Notes: generated by a model not told the origin, from the letters alone. 64,000 nt of DNA from Penicillus capitatus (GCA_965649825.1 OZ287695.1:558001-622000), one strand, 5' to 3'. Shown: positions 1 to 11,876, counted from the first letter of the stretch. Numbers and translations: made by a program.

Positions 1-1907
1 GACGCCGAGATAGGAGTCTCCGGGACATGACGTCAATGTGAACGGATGCCACTCGAATCGGGAGATCTGAGGGCAGCGGATGAAGACGTACTGGCCCGGT
101 GTGTAAGTGAATCCGCGGGGACGGAGAAATCGCAGGCCAACGACGTCGCCGTCTAGCGGCTCTGCGCTGACGACTCGGGTGTTGCTGGTGCTGCGTTTGA
201 CTCGGACGACACGTTCTGTCAGGTAGATCGCCACAGGGACTCCGACCCACAGCCAGGAATCGCTCCAGCCCCATTCGTTGCGCTCGTCTGGAAGATTGGG
301 CATCGGGTGAAAGAGAAGTGCCATGTAGAAAATGCTGAAGAGGTGATGCGAGTACCAGAAGTTGTTGAAGTCGTTCAGCCACTGACCCACGGCGAGGACC
401 CACACTCGCCAAGGCTTCTCCTCGTCGCTGTCTTGTCGCTTGAAGATGGAGAGCTTCTTTGGGTAGTCGAACGCAAAGAGCGCGGCCACAGTGTAGATGA
501 CGATCAGAATGATGCCAGTGATGGCCACGCACGACGTCAAGATGTCCTTGAGGGTCGGCTGGGGTTCGTCGTTGTAGAACATCCGCGGCATCCCATCTTT
601 GCTGCTCTCGTCGTCCTGCATCAGACGACCGTCCTCGTCGTGCATCGGAATGCCGCTGTCGTCGCGCAGAATGCCTTTCATGTCCTGCGGTGCCCGATCC
701 TCGGGAAAGGCCCAGGACCAGTAACGATAGCGATCTGAGTCTTGCCAGTTGATCACGTCAACGACGTGACAGATGGTGTGCGTCCACGCCAACCAGAATC
801 CAATCTTGCCAAGAAATCTGCACACAGACCACAGTGACAGCATCGGACCCGGAAAGGCAGACAGGTGCGTTGTTACCTGTGAAACTCAATAGCTTGGTCG
901 AACAAGAAAAATCGTCTGAGAACGGTGTCTCTCAGGGTGGTCATGAGGTTTCTTGATACGGGCAGGAGGATGAGCGTAAAGGTGACCTTCATTGCCTGGC
1001 CACAACCCTTTGCAACAGGAAGCGTCCAACTGAGAAGCCTTCGCTTTCGAGCGTCTCTGCACTCGATTGGATCGTATTCCGCCATAGCCTTGCTGAAAAC
1101 CATGTAACGCACGTCGTCTGCCCGCATACCCATGTCGCTCTTATTCTTCGAGAGATCAACGATGTCTTGTCGGGAGTATCCGGTAACGGGATCCTCCATG
1201 TTCATATCCGCGCCGTCGCAGTCTCCTGCGTACTTCATGAATCGCCACAGAAAACACCCCAGAAGGACCAAAATGACGGCGCCGTAGGTGAAGAGACACT
1301 GGGGATTGTTGATGATCCAGGAGACTGCCTTGCGCACCCGTCTGAAGCGCTTCTTTGGGACACGACTGGCAGGCGTCATCGTTCGCATGCCAAATCGTCC
1401 AAAGGTCAGACCACTGAGCAAATCTGGGTAGGTGGTGATCACGCTCTCGAACTCGCAATAGCTGATGTGTGACGTTGCATCGGCATCAAATAGCTGCAGT
1501 AAAGAGCTCACCAAGCTCGCGTTCTCTTCTTCGGTGAGCAGACCGCCCTCTTCCTCCACACTTGCCTCGAGGACGGTCTTCAACTCTTCTCCGCTTATAA
1601 AACCGTCGCCGTCCAAATCAAAGATGCTGAAGACGAATTGAATGCGCTCGGTTATGTCCCTGGCTCGGAGCTTCTGCAGACCGGCGATGAAGTCTTCCAG
1701 GGTGATGTCGCCTGTGTGATTGGCGTCGATGGATTCGAAGAGCTTCCGGGCGAAGATATCGCTCTTGCATCCCACAGCCCGGATGAACTCGGGAAGGTTC
1801 ATCGTGCTCTTCCCATTTGTCCCTTCGTGAAACTGGCTGATAATCCAGGCCGGATTGTTAAGGAAGCTCCGTGAGCTGCGAACTTCGTGATTCGCCGCCA
1901 TTGGCAC
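1..1907 (-). CDS. EF-hand NADPH oxidase (NOX5/RBOH-like), 3' end outside window
   Basis: Predicted superoxide-generating NADPH oxidase, a membrane flavocytochrome moving electrons from NADPH through FAD and two hemes to O2. Two exons are visible: 1907-878 and 817-1, separated by a 59-nt GT-AG intron (876-818). The N-terminal part has EF-hand loops DANHTGDITLED and DLDGDGFISGEE and a weaker third one, implying Ca2+ control. A membrane span follows (WIINNPQCLFTYGAVILVLL), then the family motif around GCGQAMKVTFTLILLPVSRN. Exon 2 continues FHR-FLGKIGFW, heme ligands in WTHTICHVV and in FWYSHHLFSIFYMALLFHP, and the FAD-binding HPFTLTS near the window edge. The NADPH-binding domain lies beyond position 1. 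The start at 1907 is the first Met before the EF-hand region; no signal peptide is expected for this family. Intact as far as seen. Confidence 0.9.
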
Positions 1908-2475
1908 ACCTAGACGGAAAAGGGTGTCTGTCTGCGGACGACGGGTCGAGGCGCGAGTGGACCTAGCAAGACGGGTGAAGGCAGGGTACCCGTCACTTCT
2001 TTACGTTCTGTGAATCTGACCGGGATACAAAACAGGAAGACAAAGCAGTATTAGCTGTTGGGAAGGTCCAACAACGGGGCAGTATATGGACAACTGTGTG
2101 CAAAAAGACGGGGCGGTGGTTGATATATGCCCGAAGGCTTCGAGGAGCGCTTTAAAGGTGTCTGCACCGTACGTCACATCATCTCCACCGAGGTGACGGC
2201 AGAACTTCGTGACCGTGGACTGTCGTCGAGGATTTCTGGATTTAGACAGATCCTTGTGAGCAAGAAGTACATCTGGCGACGTTGTATGGGTTTCGCCTCG
2301 TTGCAGGGGTGAGCACTGGAGGACGATCGGATCCGAATGACATATGACGATGTTGGCCATGGCGTTTTCAAGTCAAGGCCGCGTCCGCGACCTTTGGAGA
2401 CGGCGAGCGGATGCCACGTGGTGGCAATCTCCAGCAGTGAAGGTTTGGTTGCTGCCCAGAAACCGTCCGTTTGGA
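1908..2475. other. intergenic, NOX upstream region
   Basis: Region between the NOX start and the left inverted-duplication arm. Only short overlapping frames on both strands are present and none resembles a protein. It should hold the promoter of the minus-strand NOX gene. I see no recognisable motif. Confidence 0.5.
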
Positions 2476-3227
2476 TCACCCGAAGCGCTTCGGGTGGTTC
2501 GCCGAAAACGAGAACGGCTTTGCTGCCTCGAGGAATCTCTTCGACCGTCGCAGGCGCAGTTTATCCTCCGGTTCATGAGACCTTTGAGCGGCTAGGAATT
2601 CGCTAGATGCGACGGTCGGTCTCCATAACCAACATGGCGCCATTTCGTCCGCCTTCTGTGGAACGGTCAGTTACACATTACTCACCAGTCGAGCAGAGGA
2701 ACGCCACTCTTCGAATCTCTGTCTGAAGGACAAGAGCGTTCGGGAAGGACGAAGAGATGAATGGACGGAGATGGAGAGAGTAAAACGACGACATGCATAA
2801 CAGCAGTGGTTTCAGAAAGGTCGGCAGTGTCTTGATTTCTATTCAGATTGCCGTTTGGTTATGCCGTTTTCTTTTCCATGTGTCATCATCATCTCCGTTA
2901 ATGCGTTCTGTGTCATGCAGAGGGTGCATTGATCGATGTTGACAGGTGCTTGCGCAAAGCAACTGGTCGACGGGCGCACGTCCGAGCGTCGCCGAGGAAC
3001 CTAAACTCCGTCCAAGGCAACACACGGATAAAGAGTTAGCCGAAAATGCAGACGTGTGCGGGACTGGAAGATTCAGTATGTACTTTCAAAGTATGTACGT
3101 ACGCAATGGTGCGTCGTGTGGCCATTGTTCCACATCGTTCGCGAAGCTTCATTTCTCAACAAACACAATCCTCGAGCATCGTTGCGCAGAAAAGCGAGAC
3201 CGACGCCCGAACAGAAAGACAGCAGGA

Positions 3228-5790
3228 ATGGCGCTCCTGGCATTACACTTGTGGCTACTGCTGCTGTCGTGGCCAACTCACGGCAGCCAAGAAACGGGTA
3301 AGCATTATTTACATCTGGCGTCCATCTGACGCGTTTCTAGAACAAGGATGGGACGAGGCGTCCAACGAAGTCTTCGAGAAAATAGTGGTGCGTCACACGA
3401 CACGGAAGCACGACGGCCGCCATTGTCTGAACCGCTTGTTTACAGGGAGGCGTAAAAGCGCCGCATAAAAGGTTTCCATACATGTGCAGCTTGCGTCGAC
3501 GTGGAAGCCATTCGCATGCCTGCGGAGCGACGCTCATCAAGCCGCAATGGATTCTCACAGCGGCTCATTGCGTGGACCCCGACAAAGAAGAAACCCTTGG
3601 TTTGTCTCCGGTCGTCTACTGTGGAATTTATGACCTGAAGGACAAAGTGGATGAGGACAAAGTGAGTGATTTGATTCTACACTTCTCTTTAGTCAGGTCA
3701 CACGAACGCTGTCTGCCATGCAGGTGTTCGATGTCATTGATAGCCACATGCACGACGATTGGACAGGCGATGTCATCAACGGATCTGACATCGCAGTGCT
3801 GAAGCTTGACAGAGAGGCCGCCGACCTTACACTGCCGCGTTTGGGTTCGGGGGACGTTCCGCTGAGGCGCGGACAACTGCTGTCTGCGATTGGATGGGGA
3901 CGTACAGAATCTGAATATCGTTCACAGGTTCTGCGCTTGGCCGACCGATTTGTGGTTGTCGACCATAAACTCTGCGACGTGCAACTTCAAGGGGTCGACT
4001 TGGACAGTTGGATATGCGCCGGAACGACGGGACAGGACACATGTCGAGGTCACGAGTCCTGGCATTGGATTCTATCTACCCGAGAATGAATGTATCTGTG
4101 TGATTATCTGATAGGCGACTCCGGCGGTCCTCTGATGCTGGCAGACGCCCCGAAAGACCGCATCGCTGCCGGGAAAGCAAAAAAAGACATGATCATCGGC
4201 ATCACATCGTGCGGCTACGCGGACGACAAGTCCCAAGAGTGTTCCGGCTTCGAACCTGGCATTTACACACGTATCGACCATTTTCTGGATTGGATAGAAG
4301 ACACCACCAGCAGCGATCGCAGGGAAAAGGTGTGCTCTGAGGCCAACACATCGATCGCTGCTGTATACGGAGTGCATGCAGCGTCGAAGCCGCGAACAAA
4401 GTGACACGAAGAGATTGGACAAAAAATGCAAGCAGTACGCGAAGCTGACTTACTCGGAGATGCTCTCTGTGAGCTATTCATTAGCTTACGAGAGTCGAAT
4501 GCATTCTGTCTTTGCAGGAGATGGTCGTTGCTATTCGAGGGGACGGTGCTCTCGATGCAGAAGCGCTTCTTTTGGCCGGTCTGTACGTTGGCACGACCTA
4601 CGGACACGATATCAGCATGCCGGGATATGAAGTTGCAGAGGGATCGACGCCGCTGCATTTGGCGGCTGCATTCGACGCTTCGAAATGCGCAAAGGTGCGA
4701 CGACGAATCCGCGCATCAGAAGGAGATACTCAGAATGCCATGCTTGCATGGAATGCATCTAGCTGTCTGTCTGTGTCTTCAGGTGTTTCTGAAGTACAAA
4801 GCAGACACTGAGGTTGAGAACGCCGAAGAAGAGACGCCGCTGCATGTGGCATCATACCACGGACATTCAGAAGTCGTCAAAGTGCGTCCCCAAAGAGCAT
4901 TTTATGTCGCGGGAAGAGAATGGCGAAGGTTCTTATCGCAGCTGGAGCTGACATCAGTGCCGACAAGAAAGACAGCTGGTCTGCTCTCTACATAGCATCG
5001 CGCCAAGGACATCTCGAAGTTGTCAAAGTGAGTCGATAAGAAGAATTTGTTGATGCCGAAGAGATATCGAAGGTGCTGATTGAAGCCGGCACCGATGTGG
5101 ACGCCGAGGCCGGTTTCGGTCGAACTCCCTTGTATTCGGCCTCAAAGAACGGTCACGCCGATGTCGTGAAGGCTAGTCCCTTTAGCGAATGTTCTGCTTC
5201 TCTGATGAACGACTGCAGATGCTGATTGAAGCCGGCGCCAATGTAGACGTCAAGGCCAGTTTGGGTTGGACTCCCTTGCATGAAGCATCACAGAACAATC
5301 ACACTGATGTCGTGAAGGTTGGTGCCATTAGCGAATGCTCTGCTTCTCTGATAAACGACGACAGGTGCTGATTGAAGCCGGCGCCGACTTGGAAGCCAGG
5401 AATCGGGACAATTGGACTCCCTTGCATTTGGCCTCAAAGAACGGTCACGCAGATGTCGCGAAGGTCGGTCCCTTTAGCAAACGTTCTGCTTCTCTGATCA
5501 ACGACCACAGGTGCTGATTGCAGCCGGTGCCAAAGTGGACGCCAGGACGAATACATACTGGAGACCCCTTCACATAGCATCATATCGCGGTCATCTGAAA
5601 GTTGCTCAAGTAAGCCGGAATGCCCCGCTGCCGAAAAGATGACGCTTTCTAGGTCCTCGTCGGTGCTGGAGCGTCGAAGTCGAAGTTTACTAGAGCCGGA
5701 AAAACTCCTCTCGAATACGTCTGTGCTCACGCGGATGCTCATTGTTCTGAAAACACTCGCTCAGAACTCATCAAACTGCTGACCCCATAA
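3228..5790 (+). CDS. gene A: secreted trypsin-like protease fused to ankyrin repeats (D189 type)
   Basis: Fourteen exons joined by short introns give about 622 aa: 3228-3297, 3341-3387, 3446-3661, 3724-4048, 4115-4329, 4382-4468, 4518-4694, 4783-4881, 4929-5027, 5073-5171, 5219-5317, 5365-5463, 5511-5609, 5653-5790. The start gives a clear signal peptide ([20 protein letters not shown]). A short propeptide ends in K before IVGG, the classical trypsin activation site. The triad is visible in [13 protein letters not shown] and GDSGGP; the residue six before Ser is Asp (QDTCRGDSGGP), predicting Arg/Lys specificity. A basic linker exon ([11 protein letters not shown]...) and a 59-aa first ankyrin-like exon follow. 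Then come six ankyrin repeats of exactly 33 aa, each one 99-nt phase-0 exon, and a 45-aa C-terminal cap. The intron after exon 10 has a GC donor (AAG|GCTAGT). The protease-ankyrin junction is inferred from splice sites, but all nine copies preserve it. Substrate and ligand are unknown. Confidence 0.85.
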
Positions 5791-5836
5791 AGCAGATGTC
5801 TTTCAAAAGCATTCTTTTTCGTTCTCCGTTGCCAAC

Positions 5837-5858
5837 CACATCACTCTAGCGTGATGTG
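5837..5858. repeat. hairpin 46 nt after gene A stop
   Basis: CACATCAC, six-base loop, GTGATGTG: a perfect 8-bp stem. The same stem occurs at 24399-24420, at the same distance after the stop of inverted copy D, with its loop bases changed relative to the mirrored arm. It may be a 3'-UTR structure or a palindromic protein site. Confidence 0.6.
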
Positions 5859-6020
5859 ACGTTGACAGCAACGCAGTCCTGCTATGAACAACTTTGGACA
5901 TGAATGGTGTTTGTGGAAGTATGCGTAGACGCGTTTCTAGAATCCTTTGTTGGCGGCCAGTCTTAATCGACTGCGGTGTTACTGACGCTCTTCCTTGACA
6001 GCGCGTGCATGAAGAGATCA

Positions 6021-8229
6021 GGATTGTCGACACAAGTCTGTCCCTGTGTGCGAATATCATTCGATAACGCGATCGACGCGGTGTCTGCCTTATCTACTTT
6101 GATATGTGGATGATCGAGATAGTGCAATTAAACGGCAGACTTCTCATAGACATGAAGCGTTTCTACAATGACGAAGAAGAACGTAATGGAGTGAATAAGT
6201 TAGACAACATATCCAAGAAAACAATCAATCTACCTGCCACACATGTCGAAAACCCAGGTGGTAGTGTCTAAGTTTACAGACTCATATATGTGTCATACTC
6301 ACTCGGCCTTAGAATCTCTCTCTTCTAGATCAATCATTCATCGCAGCCAAAAATGAATCAAGAAGAACCAAAGTATCAGGAGTTCTGAAGAACATCGAAA
6401 TCCCTTTCAGACAAGCATGCACGCCAAAAGAAGTGAAGACACAAAAAGAAATTTTCTATGACCATTGAAAGGAGGAATCCGCCACTCGGAAGCTGCGACA
6501 AATTTCTCTACTATAGCTATCCGCTCACATGCATATATAAAGGTTCAACAACACACAGACATTTTACAGAAACAGTCTTAACAGTCATTGCTTCCAGCAA
6601 AAAAGCATGCCCTTTTACGGTGACTTGAAACTTTACACATTACACTGCCGCTGCCATGGTAGGTTGATACAAATACGAACTCCCTATCTCTCCAATACGC
6701 CCTTTCTAAGACGGATACTTCCCAAAACCAGATCCTGTTTTGAGTTTGTTACATGTTGAGGGACAACGATTACCTTCGTAGTCACTTTATCAGGACAGCT
6801 GTCCACTCCGGTCACAACGGTATCGAGTTCTTAATCTCGACTATTTCATTGTTTCTGCCTCGTTGTAATCCACAGTCTTTATTTGTATCCCACTTCGGCG
6901 GAACGATACTTGGATACTTTGCGTCAGAATGATCAAACACAACAGGCAAAAAACTAAAAATCTGCTTAGTGCCTGACGAGAGGGTTCTCGACCTGTGTTG
7001 GGCGGATTGCGGATTTGATTCTGCTTCTCGGTTTTTGTTAAATTGCTTCCCTCGATTTCTTGCGCAACGCGGAATCTCGTAAGCCTCGTTTCACGTCTTG
7101 CAAGCGATGACGGATTATGCTAGTAAGGAATCAATGGCGGATGTAAGGTGTAATTCTCGGCACGCAATACTTGATAATTTGTTCCACTTTTCGGTTCCTG
7201 TCACTAGCCGAAGAATGGTTTGCGTGTCACCGGATCTCAAGTCCTAATCTCGTCGTTGGTCATAATGATGCGTCCTTTTCTTGTCCTCGTCCAGCATAGG
7301 TTTCGATTGTCAGACCTCTCACTGTGTTTAACTTCCTCGGTTCTCAGTTATCTTCTATCGGCTTATGAACGAAACATAACTCTTTCCTCGATTGTGACAG
7401 TTGACTTGTAGCGACAAACCAAGTGAACCACATGTTCGCGATCAAAAAACAACAGAAAACACTGTCACGAAGAACCTGTCTCTTTCTCTTAGGGGTCGTT
7501 CAAAAACCTGTTTCCTCTTCCATCTCTGCCACCAGTGTTGTTTCTTCGTCAAGGTATTTCTCCACATCACCTGCCCTCCTTTAAAACAATTCATCTTCGG
7601 TTGATTTTGACTATGGCATTGAGATGCTCTATTCCAAAACGGTTCCGTCTATGTACAATGAATAACTTACAAACAGAAAACGAACGCCCCATCGAGATTT
7701 GTGACGCGCCGATTGAACAAACTTGATATAAATAACATTAAAAGATGGTAATGATTGCCTGAACGTCTCGGCGGGTGTATGTTGCGATCACCGTCTCTCG
7801 ACTGTGGGGATCTACCCAAAGCGGATGGTGCAGTTGGACCAGTTCGAGAAGTACGACCGCGGGGGTTCGATTTCTACGCCGGACACAGAGGAGGGACGTC
7901 CCATCAGTGTTGACCCGGTTGTGTTTGGCTAGCCCCCGCCGAGTTGGATGGGTTCCGGCGGGGAAAGGACAACGTCGCGCTAAGTTCGGGGGCCGACGAT
8001 AGGGTCACCACCCGGACAAAAACTTTTCACTTTTCGTCTAAACGTCGACGTCATTATGTCCTTTCTGCTTCGCCTGTGCGCGTCCTATTGTCGACTCTAC
8101 TGCTCTCGGAGTAGCAAAAGTGTGTTTAGTGACTTTCTAAGCGCAAAGGGTAGGGGAGATACGCCGTTCTGGAGGTGCGAGATCTAGCAAACCATTAGGT
8201 ACAGATTATTTTTTTCCGGCCTAGCATGA
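6021..8229. other. long intergenic region without recognisable genes
   Basis: About 2.2 kb, visibly more AT-rich than the gene-bearing parts, with only short unsupported frames. A GC-richer island lies at roughly 7780-8010. It has an RNA polymerase III-like A box (7826-7836) and B box (7864-7874) but does not fold as a tRNA. No repeat of the trypsin array is seen here. Confidence 0.5.
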
Positions 8230-9034
8230 AAGGTCTTGAGAGATTTCGCATTTTCTTGGTCTGTTACAGAAATATGGGCAGCATATTCTAGCAATCAAGT
8301 CAGAGATTTGCATTTCAGTCTCTGGCATCTCACATGCAGAAGATCAACTACACCCTGTTTGACTCGCTTTTAGTCTCAGAATCCTAGATTCGCTGTCGGA
8401 GTGCCTCCAGGAAAGCCCACATCGACCAGGTACGATGCCCCTTCAAGCGCAGTTGTTCTTTTTCGTTAGGAGATCCGCTTTTTGGAACAAATGCTAATAT
8501 TGGAATGTAATGTCGAGATACGTCCTTTTGCAAAGATGTCTAGCAATTAGGATGCAGCTTAAAATGATCACCACGTCCAACAGAATGGGAGTTCAGACTT
8601 CACAGTGAAAGAAACAGCGAAGACTTTTATGAACTCTGGATACATGCCATTCACGCATTTCCACAACAAAGATGAATAATGTGGCCTCGTGATGAAATGT
8701 TACTGGATGACAGAAAGAGTGAGAATTTTGCTATTGTTATCAAAAGACAGCTGATGTCGAAATGTCACAAAGGTTTCAGTTTCGGTCGAAAGATTTTCAC
8801 AACTGATGCACAGCATTTGGTAATACTCGACATTCGATGACAAACACAACGGTCCTAATGACCCCTCTCCTCTTGCATACAAGAAATCGATCGTTTGGGT
8901 TCCCCTTCCACCGGATCTGAATGTCTGACAAGTACTTGTGAGAATATGGAGGCGTTGTAGCAATAAAATTGACCAGAGTTAGACAGTCGTCCTAGTGAAA
9001 CGTTTAACAGTGGACGGCTTCGTTGAGCACTCGC
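8230..9034. repeat. array repeat: D-type upstream remnant joined to N-type 3' flank
   Basis: The part around 8290-8410 resembles the upstream flank of D-type genes F and H (42840-43000 and 51840-51990). The part 8500-9000 resembles the 3' flanks of E (34830-35340), G (43070-43540) and I (52050-52220 plus 57325-57680). The same junction occurs between tandem units further right. Gene B was therefore once part of the same tandem array, and a D-type neighbour to its left has been lost. No coding potential is seen. Confidence 0.65.
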
Positions 9035-11833
9035 TCACGGAAGCAGAAGTATCTCGAGGGAGGCTCTTGTCGAAGCAGAACATTCGGATAAACTTGAAGC
9101 GCAGACAAGATCGAAAGGGGTTAGTCCATCATCGTCGGTTATCGTCTTCGAGGCTCCAGCATCCACCAGAATCTGCAACACACTATGAGACTCTGAGATA
9201 ATGTCTCTAACTTGCCTTTGCCATTTCTAGGTGACCGCCCAAAGCTGCATCGTGAAGTGGAGTGTTTCTATCGACATCGGCAGCGTTCACTTTAGCACCC
9301 TGATTCAACAGAATCTACAACGCGCTGTTCAACTTTAGGATGGTTCCTCTGACTCGCCTTTGCCGTCTCTAGATGATCATTCCATGCTGCACCGTGAAGC
9401 GGAATACTTCCAGATTTATCAACCGCATTCACATCGGCTCCTTCTTTAAGCAACAACTGTGATAGACAACATGGAAAAGAAGACAGAGGCAAATGGGAAG
9501 TAAGCACGTTCGCGATCTCAGACTTCCCTGTTGCTGCGGCAGTGTGAAGTGGCGTCCATCCATGCTTGGTGACGGCCGTGACATCCGCTCCGTGCTTAAT
9601 GAGTACCTATATAAGGCACGTGTCGAGAAGCGCGGGTGCACGTCATGACTCGCCTGCACAGTTCTTAAGTCGTCGCCGCGCGCAGCCAAGTACAGGGGTG
9701 TATCTCCGTGCTTGCTCTCGGCGTCTACTTTGGCGTCGTGATCCAGAAGCGTCTGCAAAGACACATCGGAACAGATGCTTAAGATCACATTGTAGATTTA
9801 CCTTCACCACCCTTGTATGTCCTCTCTCTGCCGCTAAGTGCAGGGGCGTCATTTTTGCGACATCAGCGGCATTTATTTTAGCATCCTGATCCAAAAGTAT
9901 CTGCGAACAAATGTCTAAGCAGACGCCTGAGATTACATTGTAAATTACCTTCACCACCTTCACGTGTCCGCGCTCCGCTGCCACATGCAAAGGAGTCGTC
10001 TTTTCGATGCGAGCAACCTTGTCGACCCTTGCACTATGTTTCAGAAGAACCTTCAAATTGCACATAAACAGGTTTCATGGACAGAAGATCCCAAACGTCT
10101 GGACTCTGCAATCCAGAGTCGACTCAGAAATGCGCACTACCTCAGTGCATTCTGGCGCATTGTGATACGCCGACCAGTGCAGTAAAGTTAAGTGCCTGGT
10201 CACCAGACCCGGATATCTATCTGACCTTCGAGCGCGGGACCTGTAGACAGAATCTGGATCCAGTCCCTCCAGAAGAGCAGCTTTCAACTTCAGTGTATTG
10301 TTGTCTTTTATATAGCGAAACGCTTTCTACAGAACCGTCTGTCGATGCACAGCGATCCGCATTGGCGATGCAACCTTAATCAGCTCTTCCTGCGAAAGCT
10401 TTATCAGCCGTTTGCGCTCCTCTTCAATCGTCGGCTTTTCTGATTGTCCCTTTTTCGTTTTCTTGTTTTTCGGGTGTTTTTTCTTCCGATTTTGTGTACC
10501 CTGTTTTCCTGCTGGCGAAGGTGACTCGACCACGTGTTGTTGATCTTTCTCCTGGTCTAGGCAATCAGACATGAAGAATCAAATGCAGGATGCAGTTCAC
10601 TTCTGGATCTTCACCGGTTCTTCCTTGAATCCAGTCCTGTCCTACGTGTGCCGAATGTGACGTCATTGGTGTTGCTAAAGCAGTATCCATTTCTTCTTGA
10701 CCAGTCTCCTGTTCCAGACAAATCAGGCACGAGGAAACAATGCAGAATGCAGTTTGCCTCCGGATCTTCGCCGATCGTTTCTTGAATCCAGTCCCAGAAT
10801 GCGCCGATGCTTATGTAGATGGACGGTGATGCATCATCGCAGTCTTCGGACCCCGTGGACGTTATGCCGACAACCAGGTCAAATTCTGGATTCCCATCTG
10901 CTATGCTGCCTCCAAGTCTGTTAGGAATCAGTAAGGGACCGCCAGAATCACCTTTAACAGAGGAAGGTTGGCAGAAGAGTGGCGATGTGGAGCATAATAC
11001 CTTTGCATGTGTTCTCGTTCGAGAACCCAGCACAAATCGAGTGTTTCTTCACGGCGCTTCCCAGAAATACTCTACAGTCGCGATTCTTCACATACACAAG
11101 GTTGCCTGCCATTTGTAAAGAATTCGGATTCTTCCCAGTCTCGTTTACTCCCCAACCGAGTGCAGCGAACAGTTTCCCTGTGCGGAATTCACCTCCTTGC
11201 TTATCAATCGACGGCAGTGTGAGATTTGCTTCCTTGTGCAATTTGACAAGAGCGATGTCGTATCCATCTTCAACGTTGCCAGTCCAAGATTTGTGCCAGT
11301 GACTTTCCTCTCCGCTGAACACCTGACACTTTCCATCTCGGAGGAAAGCGAATAGCTGTGAACAGGTGATTACTTTTTCGGGGTCGTCGGCGTCGAGTTC
11401 GTGAACGCCGCAGCTGAGAAGCGGATTTCTGCCGAGGCTGTTTGGGACGGCTGGATCGACGCAGTGCGCGGCAGTGACCACCCATTGTGGTCGAATGAGG
11501 AATCCGCCACAGAGATGTTTCTTTTCTTCACGTCTGGAAAGACTGCAAATATAAGGGAATCGTCCCTCAGGTGCCTCTTCTCCCTGCAGGAAAAGCGGGC
11601 GTCGAAACCTGAATTCATGCGTGCGATGGGCAAAACTCACGACGATGAAGGGAGCGAGTCGTGGCTTAGAGGCCAATGCTCCTTTACGGTTAAAACACAA
11701 ATACGCGGCGGAAATACCAGCATGGAGTTGTCGTACCTCTTTTTTCTCGACATACTGCTGTGTGGCAGTGTAGGAGAAGCAGCAGAGACAAATGAAAACC
11801 GAGACGACATCGCGAAACGTTGTAAGGCTTCAT
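9035..11833 (-). CDS. gene B: secreted S1 protease fused to ankyrin repeats (N189 type)
   Basis: Multi-exon minus-strand gene. The ATG at 11833 opens a signal peptide ([22 protein letters not shown]). A phase-1 intron and a short exon lead to LAPFIV, then GEEAPEGRF after another intron; the activation residue before IV is Phe rather than Lys/Arg. Triad: [14 protein letters not shown] and GDSGGP (Ser codon around 10930-10950). The S1 residue is Asn (NENTCKGDSGGP) and position 226 is Ser, so specificity is probably not classic trypsin. A lysine-rich linker ([13 protein letters not shown]) precedes the cap exon ending [15 protein letters not shown]. Six ankyrin exons follow, then the final cap [10 protein letters not shown]...CSASTR. 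At least three introns use GC donors (near 9215, 9357 and 9654). The exon encoding the protease C-terminus is partly duplicated (about 10600-10800), so its exact splice there is uncertain. Confidence 0.8.
10610..10800 (-). repeat. partial tandem duplication inside gene B
   Basis: The stretch reading GACTGGATTCAAG..GAAGATCC..GAACTGCAT occurs twice about 163 bp apart, at about 10600-10640 and 10745-10800. The upstream copy matches the protease C-terminus ([13 protein letters not shown]) of all N-type paralogues. The downstream copy is degenerate and probably lies in an enlarged intron. Other family members have a single copy. Confidence 0.6.
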
Positions 11834-11860
11834 ACTCAAGAAAGCGCTGTTCTGCGGCAG

Positions 11861-11876
11861 TGGCGGGCGTTTAAGT
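11861..11876 (-). promoter_or_regulatory. conserved start-proximal element of N-type genes (B copy)
   Basis: TGGCGGGCGTTTAAGT on the + strand lies 28 bp upstream of the gene B start. The same 16-mer is at 46717-46732 (G) and 60692-60707 (I), and a diverged form starts at 38046 (E). It sits 18-38 bp before each ATG, so it could be a core-promoter or initiator element or a 5'-UTR motif. Its role is inferred from conservation only. Confidence 0.5.

Larger units (their letters stand above)
2476..6020 (+). repeat. left arm of large inverted duplication (carries gene A)
   Basis: This segment is the diverged reverse complement of 24250-27783. Matching landmarks run in mirrored order: the block beside GATCACCCGAAGCGC at about 2477 matches 27767-27782, the whole trypsin-ankyrin gene matches gene D, and the hairpin at 5837-5858 matches 24399-24420. 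The arms keep gene structure and flanks but differ at many single positions and small indels, so the duplication is not recent. The spacer is about 18 kb. Outer edges are estimated from where visible similarity stops. Confidence 0.85.

Noticed and set aside
4330-4404. Separate trypsin gene ending with the TGA at about 4402-4404
   Set aside because: That stop lies beyond a good GT-AG intron (4330-4381) whose removal links to the linker exon; the same arrangement exists in D and, with other sequences, in all paralogues.
7819-7890. tRNA gene or tRNA-derived SINE
   Set aside because: A-box (7826-7836) and B-box (7864-7874) patterns fit, but the bases that should form the T stem and acceptor stem do not pair, and no second copy is seen in the window.
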